14,160 nucleotides of DNA from an uncultured Desulfobacterales bacterium. Lineage in GTDB: Bacteria > Desulfobacterota > Desulfobacteria > Desulfobacterales > JAFDCJ01. Position numbers and translations under genes: made by a program. The notes under the pieces are model-generated. The model was not told where the DNA came from. It saw nothing but the letters and a program-made list of their open reading frames with translations, and searched no databases. The stretch covers positions 1 through 14,160 of the forward strand of contig CALZJV010000085.1 in the NCBI GenBank assembly GCA_945787595.1, written 5' to 3'. Below, piece by piece: positions 7,247 through 14,160 of the stretch (its first letter is position 1; every line of letters starts with the position of its first letter).

Positions 7247-9175
7247 ATGAGATCCCTTATAAAAACACTTGTTTATTTGACAGCGCTCATGGCCGTCGTC
7301 AGTCCGGTTTACGGCCAGGTTGCCCCCGGTCAAAAGGCACCCGTCTTTGAGTTGGCGGATATAAGCGGCAAGCGTTATAACCTGGCGACAATGGAAAGCC
7401 AACCGATGATAATCCTTTATTTTTTTGACGTGACATCCGGACCCAGTCAGGAAGGCCTGCTGGCACTGGATGATCTTGCAAAACGCTATGCGGATGCCGA
7501 TTTGAAGGTGTGGGCGATCACCCGTTCCGTTAAGAACAAGGTTATCGAGTTTGTATCCAAAAGCCACATCGATTACCCGTTTCTGTTGGATACATCCAAA
7601 GTAAGTGATCTTTACCAGGCCCGTTTCGTATTACCCACCATCTGCATCCTCGGACCCAGGCTCCAGATACTTGACTATATTCAGGGAGGCGGCAAAGCCA
7701 CCGAAATTATGCTGGTCAAGCTGGCTGAAAAAGAGTTGCAGCGCAAACAGGTTGCAGTTGCCAAAGCGATCAGTGCAGATGTCATCCGCCGAAATCCGCA
7801 AAATGCAGAAGCGAAGATGGTCAAAGGCTACGCAGAGCTCAAAAGCGGCAATCTTGCTGCTGCCGAAAAAACCTTCAATTCCCTGTCACAGAGTAAAGGC
7901 CAGGGTGAGGTTTTGGGCAAAGAGGGGCTGGTTTCCGTCTATGCCCAAAAAGGGCAGACCAAAAAGGCTTTAAAATTGGCCGGGGAAGTAGAGAAAAAGG
8001 CTCCGGATCGAAGTCATGTAAATGCCGTCAAAGCAGATATCTTGTACGCTCAAGGCAAGAAGAACCAGGCGCAAACCGAATACCAAAAAGCAGTCCACAA
8101 AAAATCGGCTGCACCGTATCAAAAGGCGCCCGCACTGAATAAACTCGGCCGGTTGCAGGCCAGTCTGGGGAATTTGTCTCAAGCTAGAGAGCTTTATGAT
8201 CAGGCAGTGGCGATTGATCCCTATTACATTGAAGCAACCGCCAACTCGGGCAATACTTACGAAAAAGAGGGCAAATGGAGTAAAGCATTAGATGCCTACC
8301 GTCAGGCCCTCGCGATCAATAAAGATGATTTTTTTACTGCGACCCTTGCCAAAAGAGCCCAGAGCATGGTCGCGCTTCAAAATGATGTCGCCAGAAAAAA
8401 ACGTATGGACGAGCTTGTCCAGCGCCTGGCCGAGCGGTTTCGCAAGCAGCAGGAATCAAAACCAGAAGAAGAGGATGCCTGGACCTCGCGTCCCATGATT
8501 CTGTCGTTCGTGGATCTGCAGGAAAAAGGCGGTTTATCCGAACGCGATGGGTTCTCCTCCGTTTTAATGATCCAGCTTTCCGATCAGATCAATGCGAGCG
8601 GCCGTATTCAGGTGGTCGAACGAATTCTGATAGAAAAGCTGCTGGAGGAATTGAACCTCGGCTCTTCGGATTTGGCCGATCCTAATACGGCCCTAAAACT
8701 GGGCAAGGTCCTGGCCGCAAAGATCATCGGTACCGGGTCGTTGTACCATCTACCGGCCGGGACTATTCTCAGTCTCCGGTTGATCGATACCGAAACTTCC
8801 GCACTGCCCAAGGTCATTAACCGTCAGTTCGACCCGAGTGTATCTTTGGACACAGAGCTGAATCATCTTAATCGCGAAATTGTGACTGCCCTTATTCAAA
8901 AATACCCCTTGCGGGGGTTTGTTGTTCAGGCATCGCAAAATCGGATTATAATTAATTTAGGATCAAAACAGGGGGTGAGCAAGGACACCAAATTCGAAGT
9001 GTTAAAAGAACAAGAACCCATCAAGTACAAAGGGAAATTACTGCGCAGCGCCCCCAAGACTGTCGCTCAGCTAGAAGTGGTGCAAATCGAGCCGGATCTG
9101 TGTTACGCCCGCGTTCTTAATCAAGAAGGCACCATCACACGCGATGACAAGGTACAAGAAAAATTAGATATCTAA
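7247..9175 (+). CDS. Exported fusion: cysteine-less thioredoxin-like / TPR / CsgG-like / FlgT-C-like
   Basis: 642 residues; ATG 7247 has GAGGAGA at 7233-7239. A signal peptide occupies about 1-23 ('PVYGQ'). Residues about 25-165 resemble AhpC/TlpA thioredoxin-fold proteins ('PGQKAPVFELADISG', 'IILYFFDVTSGPS', 'FVLPTICILGP'), but the CxxC position reads Ser64-Gly-Pro-Ser67, so thiol redox activity is unlikely. TPR-like units cover about 183-361, then a charged, coiled-coil-like linker (about 365-412). A CsgG/FlgO-like domain runs from about 415 to 525 ('MILSFVDLQEKG', 'VVERILIEKLLEELNLG', 'LAAKIIGTGSL'). The C-terminus (about 557-642: 'IIINLGSKQGVSKD', 'DDKVQEKL') resembles the SH3-like end of FlgT-type proteins. 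Probably a periplasmic scaffold contacting the outer membrane. It ends 12 bases before the next CsgG-like gene. The domain order is unusual, and I know no named gene for it. Confidence 0.9.
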   Translation: MRSLIKTLVYLTALMAVVSPVYGQVAPGQKAPVFELADISGKRYNLATMESQPMIILYFFDVTSGPSQEGLLALDDLAKRYADADLKVWAITRSVKNKVIEFVSKSHIDYPFLLDTSKVSDLYQARFVLPTICILGPRLQILDYIQGGGKATEIMLVKLAEKELQRKQVAVAKAISADVIRRNPQNAEAKMVKGYAELKSGNLAAAEKTFNSLSQSKGQGEVLGKEGLVSVYAQKGQTKKALKLAGEVEKKAPDRSHVNAVKADILYAQGKKNQAQTEYQKAVHKKSAAPYQKAPALNKLGRLQASLGNLSQARELYDQAVAIDPYYIEATANSGNTYEKEGKWSKALDAYRQALAINKDDFFTATLAKRAQSMVALQNDVARKKRMDELVQRLAERFRKQQESKPEEEDAWTSRPMILSFVDLQEKGGLSERDGFSSVLMIQLSDQINASGRIQVVERILIEKLLEELNLGSSDLADPNTALKLGKVLAAKIIGTGSLYHLPAGTILSLRLIDTETSALPKVINRQFDPSVSLDTELNHLNREIVTALIQKYPLRGFVVQASQNRIIINLGSKQGVSKDTKFEVLKEQEPIKYKGKLLRSAPKTVAQLEVVQIEPDLCYARVLNQEGTITRDDKVQEKLDI

Positions 9176-9177
9176 TC

Positions 9178-9183
9178 GGAGGA
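9178..9183 (+). promoter_or_regulatory. Ribosome binding site for the GTG start at 9188
   Basis: GGAGGA lies just after the previous stop and four bases before GTG 9188. It supports the non-ATG start, which in turn gives a well-formed lipoprotein signal. Confidence 0.65.
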
Positions 9184-9187
9184 AATC

Positions 9188-9682
9188 GTGTTATTTAAAC
9201 GGAGCTTCATAGGACTCACCGCGCTAGTGCTCGCTTGTATTAGCGGGTGCGCATCCGCACCGTACGTGGAAGACGAGGTTCGCACGGTTGCCGTCTGGGA
9301 TTTGGTCAATTATAGTCAGCCGGGAGCGGTTGATTCTGACTTGGGTGAGCTGCTTGCGGCCAAAATTATCGAAACGCTTGAAGATTCTGGAGCCTATAAG
9401 GTTATTGAAAGAGAACGCTTAATCCTTGTCCTTGAGGAACAGAATCTGGGCACGACCCCTATTGTGGATGAATCTACACGCTTGAAAATCGGCCACATTT
9501 TGGGGGCCCGCTGCATGGTATTTGGGAGCTATTTTGTAGTTGCCAATACGATGCGTCTTGATCTGCGATTGGTAGAAGTGGAAACCGGCAGCATTCTGAA
9601 AGCCACTCAAAAATTGGCATCTGCCATTAATGTGTCCGAATGGCTGAACATTGCTCAGGAAGCAGCCCAGGAATTAATGTAA
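9188..9682 (+). CDS. Small CsgG/FlgO-like lipoprotein
   Basis: 164 residues from a GTG start with GGAGGA four bases upstream. The signal 'LACISGC' gives a lipobox with Cys21, and Ala at +2 is compatible with sorting to the outer membrane. The rest is a single CsgG-like alpha/beta domain: 'TVAVWDLVNYSQPG', 'YKVIERERLILVLEEQNLG', 'LGARCMVFGSY', 'LRLVEVETGSIL'. True CsgG is much longer and carries inserted beta-hairpins that form the outer-membrane pore; they are absent here, so this protein is unlikely to be a pore on its own. Small proteins of this fold (FlgO, LpoB-like) act as outer-membrane accessory lipoproteins. It follows the 7247 gene by 12 bases and shares its CsgG-like module, so the two may assemble together. 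Function is inferred only from fold and context. Confidence 0.9.
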   Translation: MLFKRSFIGLTALVLACISGCASAPYVEDEVRTVAVWDLVNYSQPGAVDSDLGELLAAKIIETLEDSGAYKVIERERLILVLEEQNLGTTPIVDESTRLKIGHILGARCMVFGSYFVVANTMRLDLRLVEVETGSILKATQKLASAINVSEWLNIAQEAAQELM

Positions 9683-9772
9683 GCCACATAGACGATACCG
9701 CCCTTAACACTTAAACGTCGCATCCCGCTGGCTAAATTTTTCCAATTGACTCGATCCTCAACACTATCTACT

Positions 9773-9779
9773 AAGGGGG
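9773..9779 (+). promoter_or_regulatory. Ribosome binding site deciding the TTG 9788 start
   Basis: AAGGGGG lies 8 bases upstream of TTG 9788. The earlier in-frame TTG at 9746 has no purine-rich site, and its extra residues precede the FHA fold without any recognisable role. Confidence 0.5.
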
Positions 9780-9787
9780 CCGAACCG

Positions 9788-11479
9788 TTGAAAAGCGGCT
9801 TCAAATTAGTTCTCAAAAATGATCCCAATACCGTTTATGAAACCGACCGGCGTGAATTTGTGCTCGGTAGATCGAAAGAGTGTGAGATCGTCATCAAGGA
9901 TCCCCACATCTCAAGGGTTCAAGCCCGGATACGGTTTGAGGACAGCCGTTACTACATAGAAAATCTTGGACAAAATCCCATTCATGTAAATGATTTGCCC
10001 ACAACCGGCCAGTTTCTTAATGAGGGTGATGAAATTACTTTGGGAACGTCGAATCTCCGGTTTCAGACAGGCCAACGTTTTGATAATCAGCCGCAGCCGA
10101 TGGTTTTTGACGATCGAACAATCGCCGTTACATCCCTGCCGGATCAAGTATTGGGACCTCGTCTGGCCCTTACGACAGATACCGGGGAGACAAAAACATA
10201 TCCTCTCAATAAAGACAGACTTTTCATCGGACGGTCTGAAGATGCGGATATTGATCTGAAAGATCCGTCCGTTTCACGTAAACACGGCCTGATCGAGCTG
10301 CGGGATAACGGCTATTATGCCAGAAACTTAAGCCAAACGAATCCACTGTTACTCAATGATGAGATACTCTCCGAAAACCGTATTTATTCAGGGGACCATA
10401 TTCGCATCGGCTCCTATTTTCTGACCTTTATATCGGATCGACCTGAAGACGCAAAACCCGCTATAGAAAAGATCATTACGAAAAAAAAGGGGCCGGGGTG
10501 GGCGCTTTGGCTGGCAGTCGGCTGCTTATTGATGATTGTGGCAAGCTTTATCTTTTACCGACATGCCTATCATCCCTGGAAGATCAATCGCAACTTAGAA
10601 TCGATTGCCGATCAGGTCGCCGCGGGCGACTATCAGACAGCCCAGGATACCCTCAAGCGCCTACTCACAAAGAATCTTGCGCCGGCAAGCGGCCGTAAAG
10701 CCAAAGAATTGCTTTCTCAAACCGTGCTTGCAATCGTGCAACAATTGGCCGAGGGCGGCAAGCTGCCGGAGGCCCAACAATACCTGATCACCCATTTAAG
10801 AGAATACGGCGGCGGCTCCGAAGCCGATACCCTTTGGGAACACCTGGATATGTACCGGGTGGAAATTGCCCGGACGCTGGAAGCCGCCGCGCAATATCAG
10901 GCCGCCCTGGGCCAGTATGCAGCCGTACGAGAGGACAGCCCGTTTTATAGCCGTGCCCAGCAGGGCATTCGGCGAATTTGGCTTGAGTCCCAGCAGAACC
11001 AACGCCGACATCAGAACCTGGCACAACAGCTCCAGGAAGCCGATCATCATTTCAGGGCCAAACGTTACCTGACGCCGGTCAATAATAATGCGTATTCCGT
11101 TTACCAGTCCGTACTGGCGATCGAACCCGACAACCCGGTTGCCCTGGAGCGCATCGGACAAATGAAAGCCTTCTATCGCAGATACGGTGAGCGTTATTTC
11201 AATCAAGAAAACTGGCGGCGCGCTCTGACTTATTTTGAACGCCATAATTTTATTGCGCCGGACACGCCGGACATCCAGCAAAAAATCAATATCTGCCGGG
11301 CGAAGTTTGCGACATCCAAATCGAAACGCCGACAGCCTCAGGGAAAATCGTCTGCACCGGAAAAAAGCCGCGAGCAGGTCAAGCAATTGCTCGAAGAATC
11401 CGGCGTTGAAAGTTCTCGCATCATTCAATTTCTTTTTGAGGAGCAAAACGGCGAAAAAGATTCCGAAAAACCCTGGTAG
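9788..11479 (+). CDS. Double-FHA inner-membrane protein with periplasmic TPR-like tail
   Basis: 563 residues from TTG 9788, which has AAGGGGG upstream and begins at the first FHA strand; TTG 9746 would add 14 residues. FHA1 (about 4-92) has 'VLGRSKECEI' and 'HISRVQARI', where the usual SxxH His is Gln. FHA2 (about 123-214) is more canonical: 'FIGRSEDADI' and 'VSRKHGLI'. The Arg and Ser that bind phosphothreonine are present in both, though neither has the classic NGT turn. A Lys-rich stretch precedes one membrane segment (about 238-258), predicting FHA domains in the cytoplasm. About 300 residues of helical TPR-like repeats then lie in the periplasm ('AAGDYQTAQDTLKRLL', 'AAAQYQAALGQYAAV', 'NWRRALTYFERHN'), ending in a basic, low-complexity tail. 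It likely reads threonine phosphorylation by the 6004 kinase and passes it across the membrane. The next gene follows after 14 bases. Confidence 0.9.
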   Translation: MKSGFKLVLKNDPNTVYETDRREFVLGRSKECEIVIKDPHISRVQARIRFEDSRYYIENLGQNPIHVNDLPTTGQFLNEGDEITLGTSNLRFQTGQRFDNQPQPMVFDDRTIAVTSLPDQVLGPRLALTTDTGETKTYPLNKDRLFIGRSEDADIDLKDPSVSRKHGLIELRDNGYYARNLSQTNPLLLNDEILSENRIYSGDHIRIGSYFLTFISDRPEDAKPAIEKIITKKKGPGWALWLAVGCLLMIVASFIFYRHAYHPWKINRNLESIADQVAAGDYQTAQDTLKRLLTKNLAPASGRKAKELLSQTVLAIVQQLAEGGKLPEAQQYLITHLREYGGGSEADTLWEHLDMYRVEIARTLEAAAQYQAALGQYAAVREDSPFYSRAQQGIRRIWLESQQNQRRHQNLAQQLQEADHHFRAKRYLTPVNNNAYSVYQSVLAIEPDNPVALERIGQMKAFYRRYGERYFNQENWRRALTYFERHNFIAPDTPDIQQKINICRAKFATSKSKRRQPQGKSSAPEKSREQVKQLLEESGVESSRIIQFLFEEQNGEKDSEKPW

Positions 11480-11493
11480 TTCTTGAGTCACTT

Positions 11494-13140
11494 ATGCATT
11501 TCACACATCCATTGCGCACATCCATCTTCAGTTTGTTTGTTATGGCAATCATAGCGGCCTGCGGTTCTATGGGGATCATGGAAGCGCTAAAACCCGAAGT
11601 GTCTGACGAAAGCTGGCTGCCGCACAACGTCGCTATTTTGCCGTTTGCCAATCAAACCTCAAATCCGGAGGCCGCTACAGTTGTGCGCAAAATGTTTTAC
11701 AATTTCTTCAGTTCTCTGAACTATCTTGATCTGGAACCCTCTTTCGTCGATAAAAAGCTGGCAAAGAAAAACTTTTATCCGAAAATTACGGCCGGCGAGG
11801 TCGTTTCTGCCCGGAAATTGGGGCAAATGTTGGGCGTCGATGCCGTCATTTTCGGTGAGGTTATCAGTCTCGGTAAGGTTTATGCCGTGTTATATTCCGA
11901 TACCCAGGCAAGCCTCAGGGCTCGGATGGTCAGCTGTCATTCCGGCCAAACCATTTGGGAACTTGAACACACCGCGCATCTGAGAGCTGGAGACGTGCCG
12001 CTGAGCATTACCGGGTTGGCCGCAGCTATTTTCAAGACGGCCATCAGTCACCAGAGGGCAGATGTTATGCAAGCCGCCTCCAAACTCTGCATGCAGATGA
12101 TTGCCACAGTCCCCAATCGGCCTGTGCTCGCCGAATCGCCGCCTCGGATTGAGGTGATGGTTCACAATGGTGCCGGCACTCTCATGCAGCCGGAAAGTCT
12201 ACTGAAAGTGGTCATGGTCGGCGATGATGGCCTGGACGCCGGCTGGAGTGTTCCGCCCTTGATTGAAAATCTTCCAATGCAAGAAGAGGAACCGGGGGTC
12301 TATTACGCCGGCTACCGAATAAAACCGCAGGATCGGCTGCCATATGGCCGTTTGGTAGGGCATCTTCGATCGAAAAAGGGGCTTCAGAGTCAGTGGGTGG
12401 ATATTTTGGGACCGGTAACTATCGGAGAACCGACCGTGCTGCCGCCGGTCGTCTCCCAGGACCTGGTGTTGAGTTCCGCCAAAAGTCCCTACCTGGTAGA
12501 AGAGGCGCTTGTGGTGTTGCCCGGCGCCAAACTTACGGTGAACCCCGGTACCGTCATCTGGTTCCGCCGCATGGGAATCGTAGTAAAAGGCGAACTGAAT
12601 ATTATGGGAACGGCGGACGATCCGGTCCGTATGGCAGGTATGGGTGCAACCGGCTGGAAAGGTATCCTACTGGACCAGAGCCGTGCCGGCAATGTTTTGT
12701 CTTACTGCACCATATCCAATGCCGAATTCGGATTCAAGGCATCCGGCTCAAGTGTCAAATTTCACCACTGTCTCCTGCAGGACAATAAATGGGGAATCGT
12801 GCTGGAAGAAACAACGGCCGAAATACATGCAAGCCTTATCCGTACCTCTGAGAAAACAGGAATCTCCGCCCGCAAGGCGCAGCTTCTGGTAAAGGGTTCA
12901 ACCATTTCAGAGAATGGTTTGGGAGGATTATTACTGGAAAATTCACCGGCCCGGGTTGAGCAAAATAATATTTCAAATAACGGCAATTGGGCGGTTAAGG
13001 TTGTGGACGGCAACAGTACCGTTCGTGCGGCACACAACTGGTGGGGAAACGAAAATTTCAATCCGGACACGATGATCATCGGACCGGTTGAAATTCAGCC
13101 CATCCTAACAAAGCCTGTCGCGTTTCAAATGCTTGAGTAA
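11494..13140 (+). CDS. Lipoprotein fusing a GNA1162/CsgG-like domain to a right-handed beta-helix
   Basis: 548 residues. The signal peptide ends in 'AIIAAC', a lipobox with Cys23; Gly at +2 is compatible with the outer membrane. Residues about 40-215 match the GNA1162 (DUF799)/CsgG-like lipoprotein fold: 'HNVAILPFANQTSNPEA', 'RKLGQMLGVDAVIFGEV', 'SCHSGQTIWELEHTA'. A beta-sandwich-like linker domain follows (about 215-320; 'PPRIEVMVHNGAG'). From about 333 to 518 short repeating turns ('GWKGILLDQS', 'NKWGIVLEET', 'SENGLGGLLLENS') form a right-handed beta-helix closed by 'NWWG', as in NosD/pectate-lyase-like folds. No catalytic residues of those enzymes were recognised, so binding rather than catalysis is likelier. 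It is the last gene of the same-strand cluster. The fusion puts a possibly surface- or glycan-binding helix onto a CsgG-like lipoprotein; that role is inferred. Confidence 0.88.
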   Translation: MHFTHPLRTSIFSLFVMAIIAACGSMGIMEALKPEVSDESWLPHNVAILPFANQTSNPEAATVVRKMFYNFFSSLNYLDLEPSFVDKKLAKKNFYPKITAGEVVSARKLGQMLGVDAVIFGEVISLGKVYAVLYSDTQASLRARMVSCHSGQTIWELEHTAHLRAGDVPLSITGLAAAIFKTAISHQRADVMQAASKLCMQMIATVPNRPVLAESPPRIEVMVHNGAGTLMQPESLLKVVMVGDDGLDAGWSVPPLIENLPMQEEEPGVYYAGYRIKPQDRLPYGRLVGHLRSKKGLQSQWVDILGPVTIGEPTVLPPVVSQDLVLSSAKSPYLVEEALVVLPGAKLTVNPGTVIWFRRMGIVVKGELNIMGTADDPVRMAGMGATGWKGILLDQSRAGNVLSYCTISNAEFGFKASGSSVKFHHCLLQDNKWGIVLEETTAEIHASLIRTSEKTGISARKAQLLVKGSTISENGLGGLLLENSPARVEQNNISNNGNWAVKVVDGNSTVRAAHNWWGNENFNPDTMIIGPVEIQPILTKPVAFQMLE

Positions 13141-13188
13141 ATACAAATGAGCTTTCTTTTTGATTTAATCGCCCCGCAGGCATGATAC

Positions 13189-13207
13189 CCGACGGAGGTG
13201 TCGGTTT
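13189..13207 (+). terminator. Weak hairpin between convergent genes, possible terminator
   Basis: CCGAC (13189-13193) and GTCGG (13200-13204) can form a 5-bp stem with a 6-base loop, followed by only TTT. It lies between the stops of the two convergent genes, where a terminator is expected, but the stem is short and the T-run poor. Confidence 0.3.
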
Positions 13208-14102
13208 AGGATTTAAAGAATTTATCGAGAATTTTTTTAGCAGCTTTAGGGGGGGCTATGTGTTTTTTCTCTGCTGCTGAAGGGCCCTCCGTCGCCTGAG
13301 GAGGGATATCCGTTTTCTGCAGGGGCGCCTCTTCAATCTCTGCCAGGCGGCCGGCGCCCAAAAACCGAAAACTGGGTCCATTTGAGCTCAGGGAAAGGCG
13401 ATTTTCGGGTTGAAGCGCAGCTTGAGACGGCACGGGCGATCCATCGATGGTAATTTGGCTTCTCCCGGTCAGATCCTTTACCCAATATTGTTCTTGGCTG
13501 AAAAAAATTTGGGCGTGTTGCTCCAAAATATCGGCATGATCGATGCTGAAATCACACTCCGGGCTTTTTCCGATCGTAACCGGCAGTTCTTTGAATGAGC
13601 GAAGGGTCGGGCCATATTGAATAATAAGAGGCATTTGCGCTTTTTCTGCCCTTATTTTCGCCTTTGGAACTTGCGGCGAACCGGAAACCGGCGTAGACGG
13701 CTTTTGAGGTTGAAAACGCGGTGGCGGCGTCACCTGGATGGCCGGCATTACTGCAGCAGGCGCTGAGTCTGACGGAGATTCAGCCAGTTTCGTTAAAAAA
13801 CTTATCTTAGGACCTCCGTCGGCAAATAGTAATATATCGCCATCTTTTAAAATCGCCTCGGTTATCTTTGTGCCGTTTAAATAGGTTCCGTTGGTACTCT
13901 GATCTATTAATTTGAAACGATTGCCTTCCCGGACGATGTGCGCATGTTTTCGCGAAATGATGGATAGATCTTTTGGGAAGCGCACATGGCATGATGGGTG
14001 GCGCCCAATGGACACTTCATTATCGTAAAACTCCTGAATTTCACCCTTCAAAGGACCTTGAATATGGACCAATTGGATAATGATGGTAGGCGCTTTTTTC
14101 AT
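13206..14102 (-). CDS. Soluble double-FHA protein
   Basis: 298 residues on the minus strand, ATG at 14102-14100. The N-terminal FHA domain (about 5-103) is canonical: 'VSIGRHPSC' (Arg34), 'ISRKHAHI' (Ser50, His53) and 'STNGTYLNG' (Asn71 onward), so it should bind phosphothreonine. A Pro-rich linker (about 115-160) leads to a second FHA-like domain (about 160-253). There the 'GR' Arg is Lys ('VTIGKSPEC') and SRKH is replaced by 'LEQHAQI', so it probably lacks phosphothreonine binding. The C-terminus is Ala/Pro/Lys-rich. No signal peptide or membrane segment is seen, so it is likely cytoplasmic. The gene converges on the kinase cluster with 65 bases between stops, so it is transcribed separately, but its domain content suggests it reads phosphorylation by the 6004 kinase. 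Confidence 0.92.
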   Translation of the reverse strand: MKKAPTIIIQLVHIQGPLKGEIQEFYDNEVSIGRHPSCHVRFPKDLSIISRKHAHIVREGNRFKLIDQSTNGTYLNGTKITEAILKDGDILLFADGGPKISFLTKLAESPSDSAPAAVMPAIQVTPPPRFQPQKPSTPVSGSPQVPKAKIRAEKAQMPLIIQYGPTLRSFKELPVTIGKSPECDFSIDHADILEQHAQIFFSQEQYWVKDLTGRSQITIDGSPVPSQAALQPENRLSLSSNGPSFRFLGAGRLAEIEEAPLQKTDIPPQATEGPSAAEKKHIAPPKAAKKILDKFFKS

Positions 14103-14141
14103 AAACTTAACCTTGACAAGCCGGCTGGAGCGAAACGAAAA

Positions 14142-14157
14142 TCCCGGTTTAGCGGGA
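14142..14157 (-). terminator. Short hairpin upstream of the FHA gene, possible terminator
   Basis: On the minus strand TCCCG-6 bases-CGGGA forms a 5-bp stem followed by TTTTCG. It could end an upstream minus-strand gene outside the window or be a leader hairpin. The stem is short and the window ends here. Confidence 0.3.
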
Positions 14158-14160
14158 AAC

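Noticed and set aside
9746..9774. TTGACT with TACTAA 17 bases later, as a promoter for the double-FHA gene
   Set aside because: The -10 match is poor, and the transcript would start almost at the TTG 9788 codon, leaving out the AAGGGGG ribosome site.
10796..11491. Minus-strand frame of 231 codons
   Set aside because: Lies opposite the TPR region of the double-FHA protein, with a composition typical of antisense to GC-rich coding sequence and no domain.
12393..12788. Plus-strand frame of 131 codons
   Set aside because: Out-of-frame shadow of the beta-helix lipoprotein; Arg/Gly-rich with no domain.
14113..14142. TTGACA on the plus strand near the right edge as a divergent promoter
   Set aside because: The best -10 (GAAAAT) is weak and any target gene is outside the window.

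Overview
The window looks like a chromosomal segment from a Gram-negative bacterium. At least three proteins carry a lipobox or similar lipoprotein signal, two enzymes or scaffolds have one cytoplasm-to-periplasm membrane segment, and several domains belong to outer-envelope families (CsgG/FlgO-like, GNA1162-like, FlgT C-terminal-like, PEGA, MopE-type repeats). This mix, with eukaryotic-like Ser/Thr kinase and FHA proteins, is typical of Desulfobacterota/Deltaproteobacteria. That assignment is inference from gene content, not from a marker gene.

Layout. (1) 1-1188: 3' part of a gene for a TPR / CsgG-like / TPR protein, cut by the window edge. (2) 1256-3769: a large predicted lipoprotein with an SbsA-type Ig-like domain, a 156-bp tandem array encoding MopE-type Asp/Cys-rich repeats, and a beta-rich C-terminal half. 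(3) 3770-5061: an AT-rich stretch with no intact gene. It contains a frameshifted and internally deleted IS4-family transposase relic on the minus strand (3948-4578) and a plausible sigma-70 promoter (4856-4885). (4) 5062-13140: six same-strand, closely spaced genes: a trypsin-like serine protease; a Ser/Thr kinase with a membrane segment and PEGA domain; a fusion of cysteine-less thioredoxin-like domain, TPRs, CsgG-like domain and FlgT-C-like domain; a small CsgG-like lipoprotein; a double-FHA / membrane segment / periplasmic TPR protein; and a lipoprotein joining a GNA1162/CsgG-like domain to a right-handed beta-helix. (5) 13206-14102: a convergent gene for a soluble double-FHA protein.

How they may work together (inference). 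The kinase and the FHA domains face the cytoplasm, giving a phosphothreonine writer and two readers. The PEGA domain of the kinase and the TPR tail of the FHA membrane protein reach into the periplasm. The exported protease, the thioredoxin-like/TPR/CsgG protein and the two CsgG-fold lipoproteins would sit in the periplasm or at the outer membrane. The set therefore resembles a trans-envelope assembly or signalling machine controlled by threonine phosphorylation. I do not recognise it as a named system, and it is the most interesting part of the window. CsgG-type modules occur four times in four different architectures, counting the truncated gene at the left edge. No tRNA, rRNA, CRISPR array or intact mobile element was seen.
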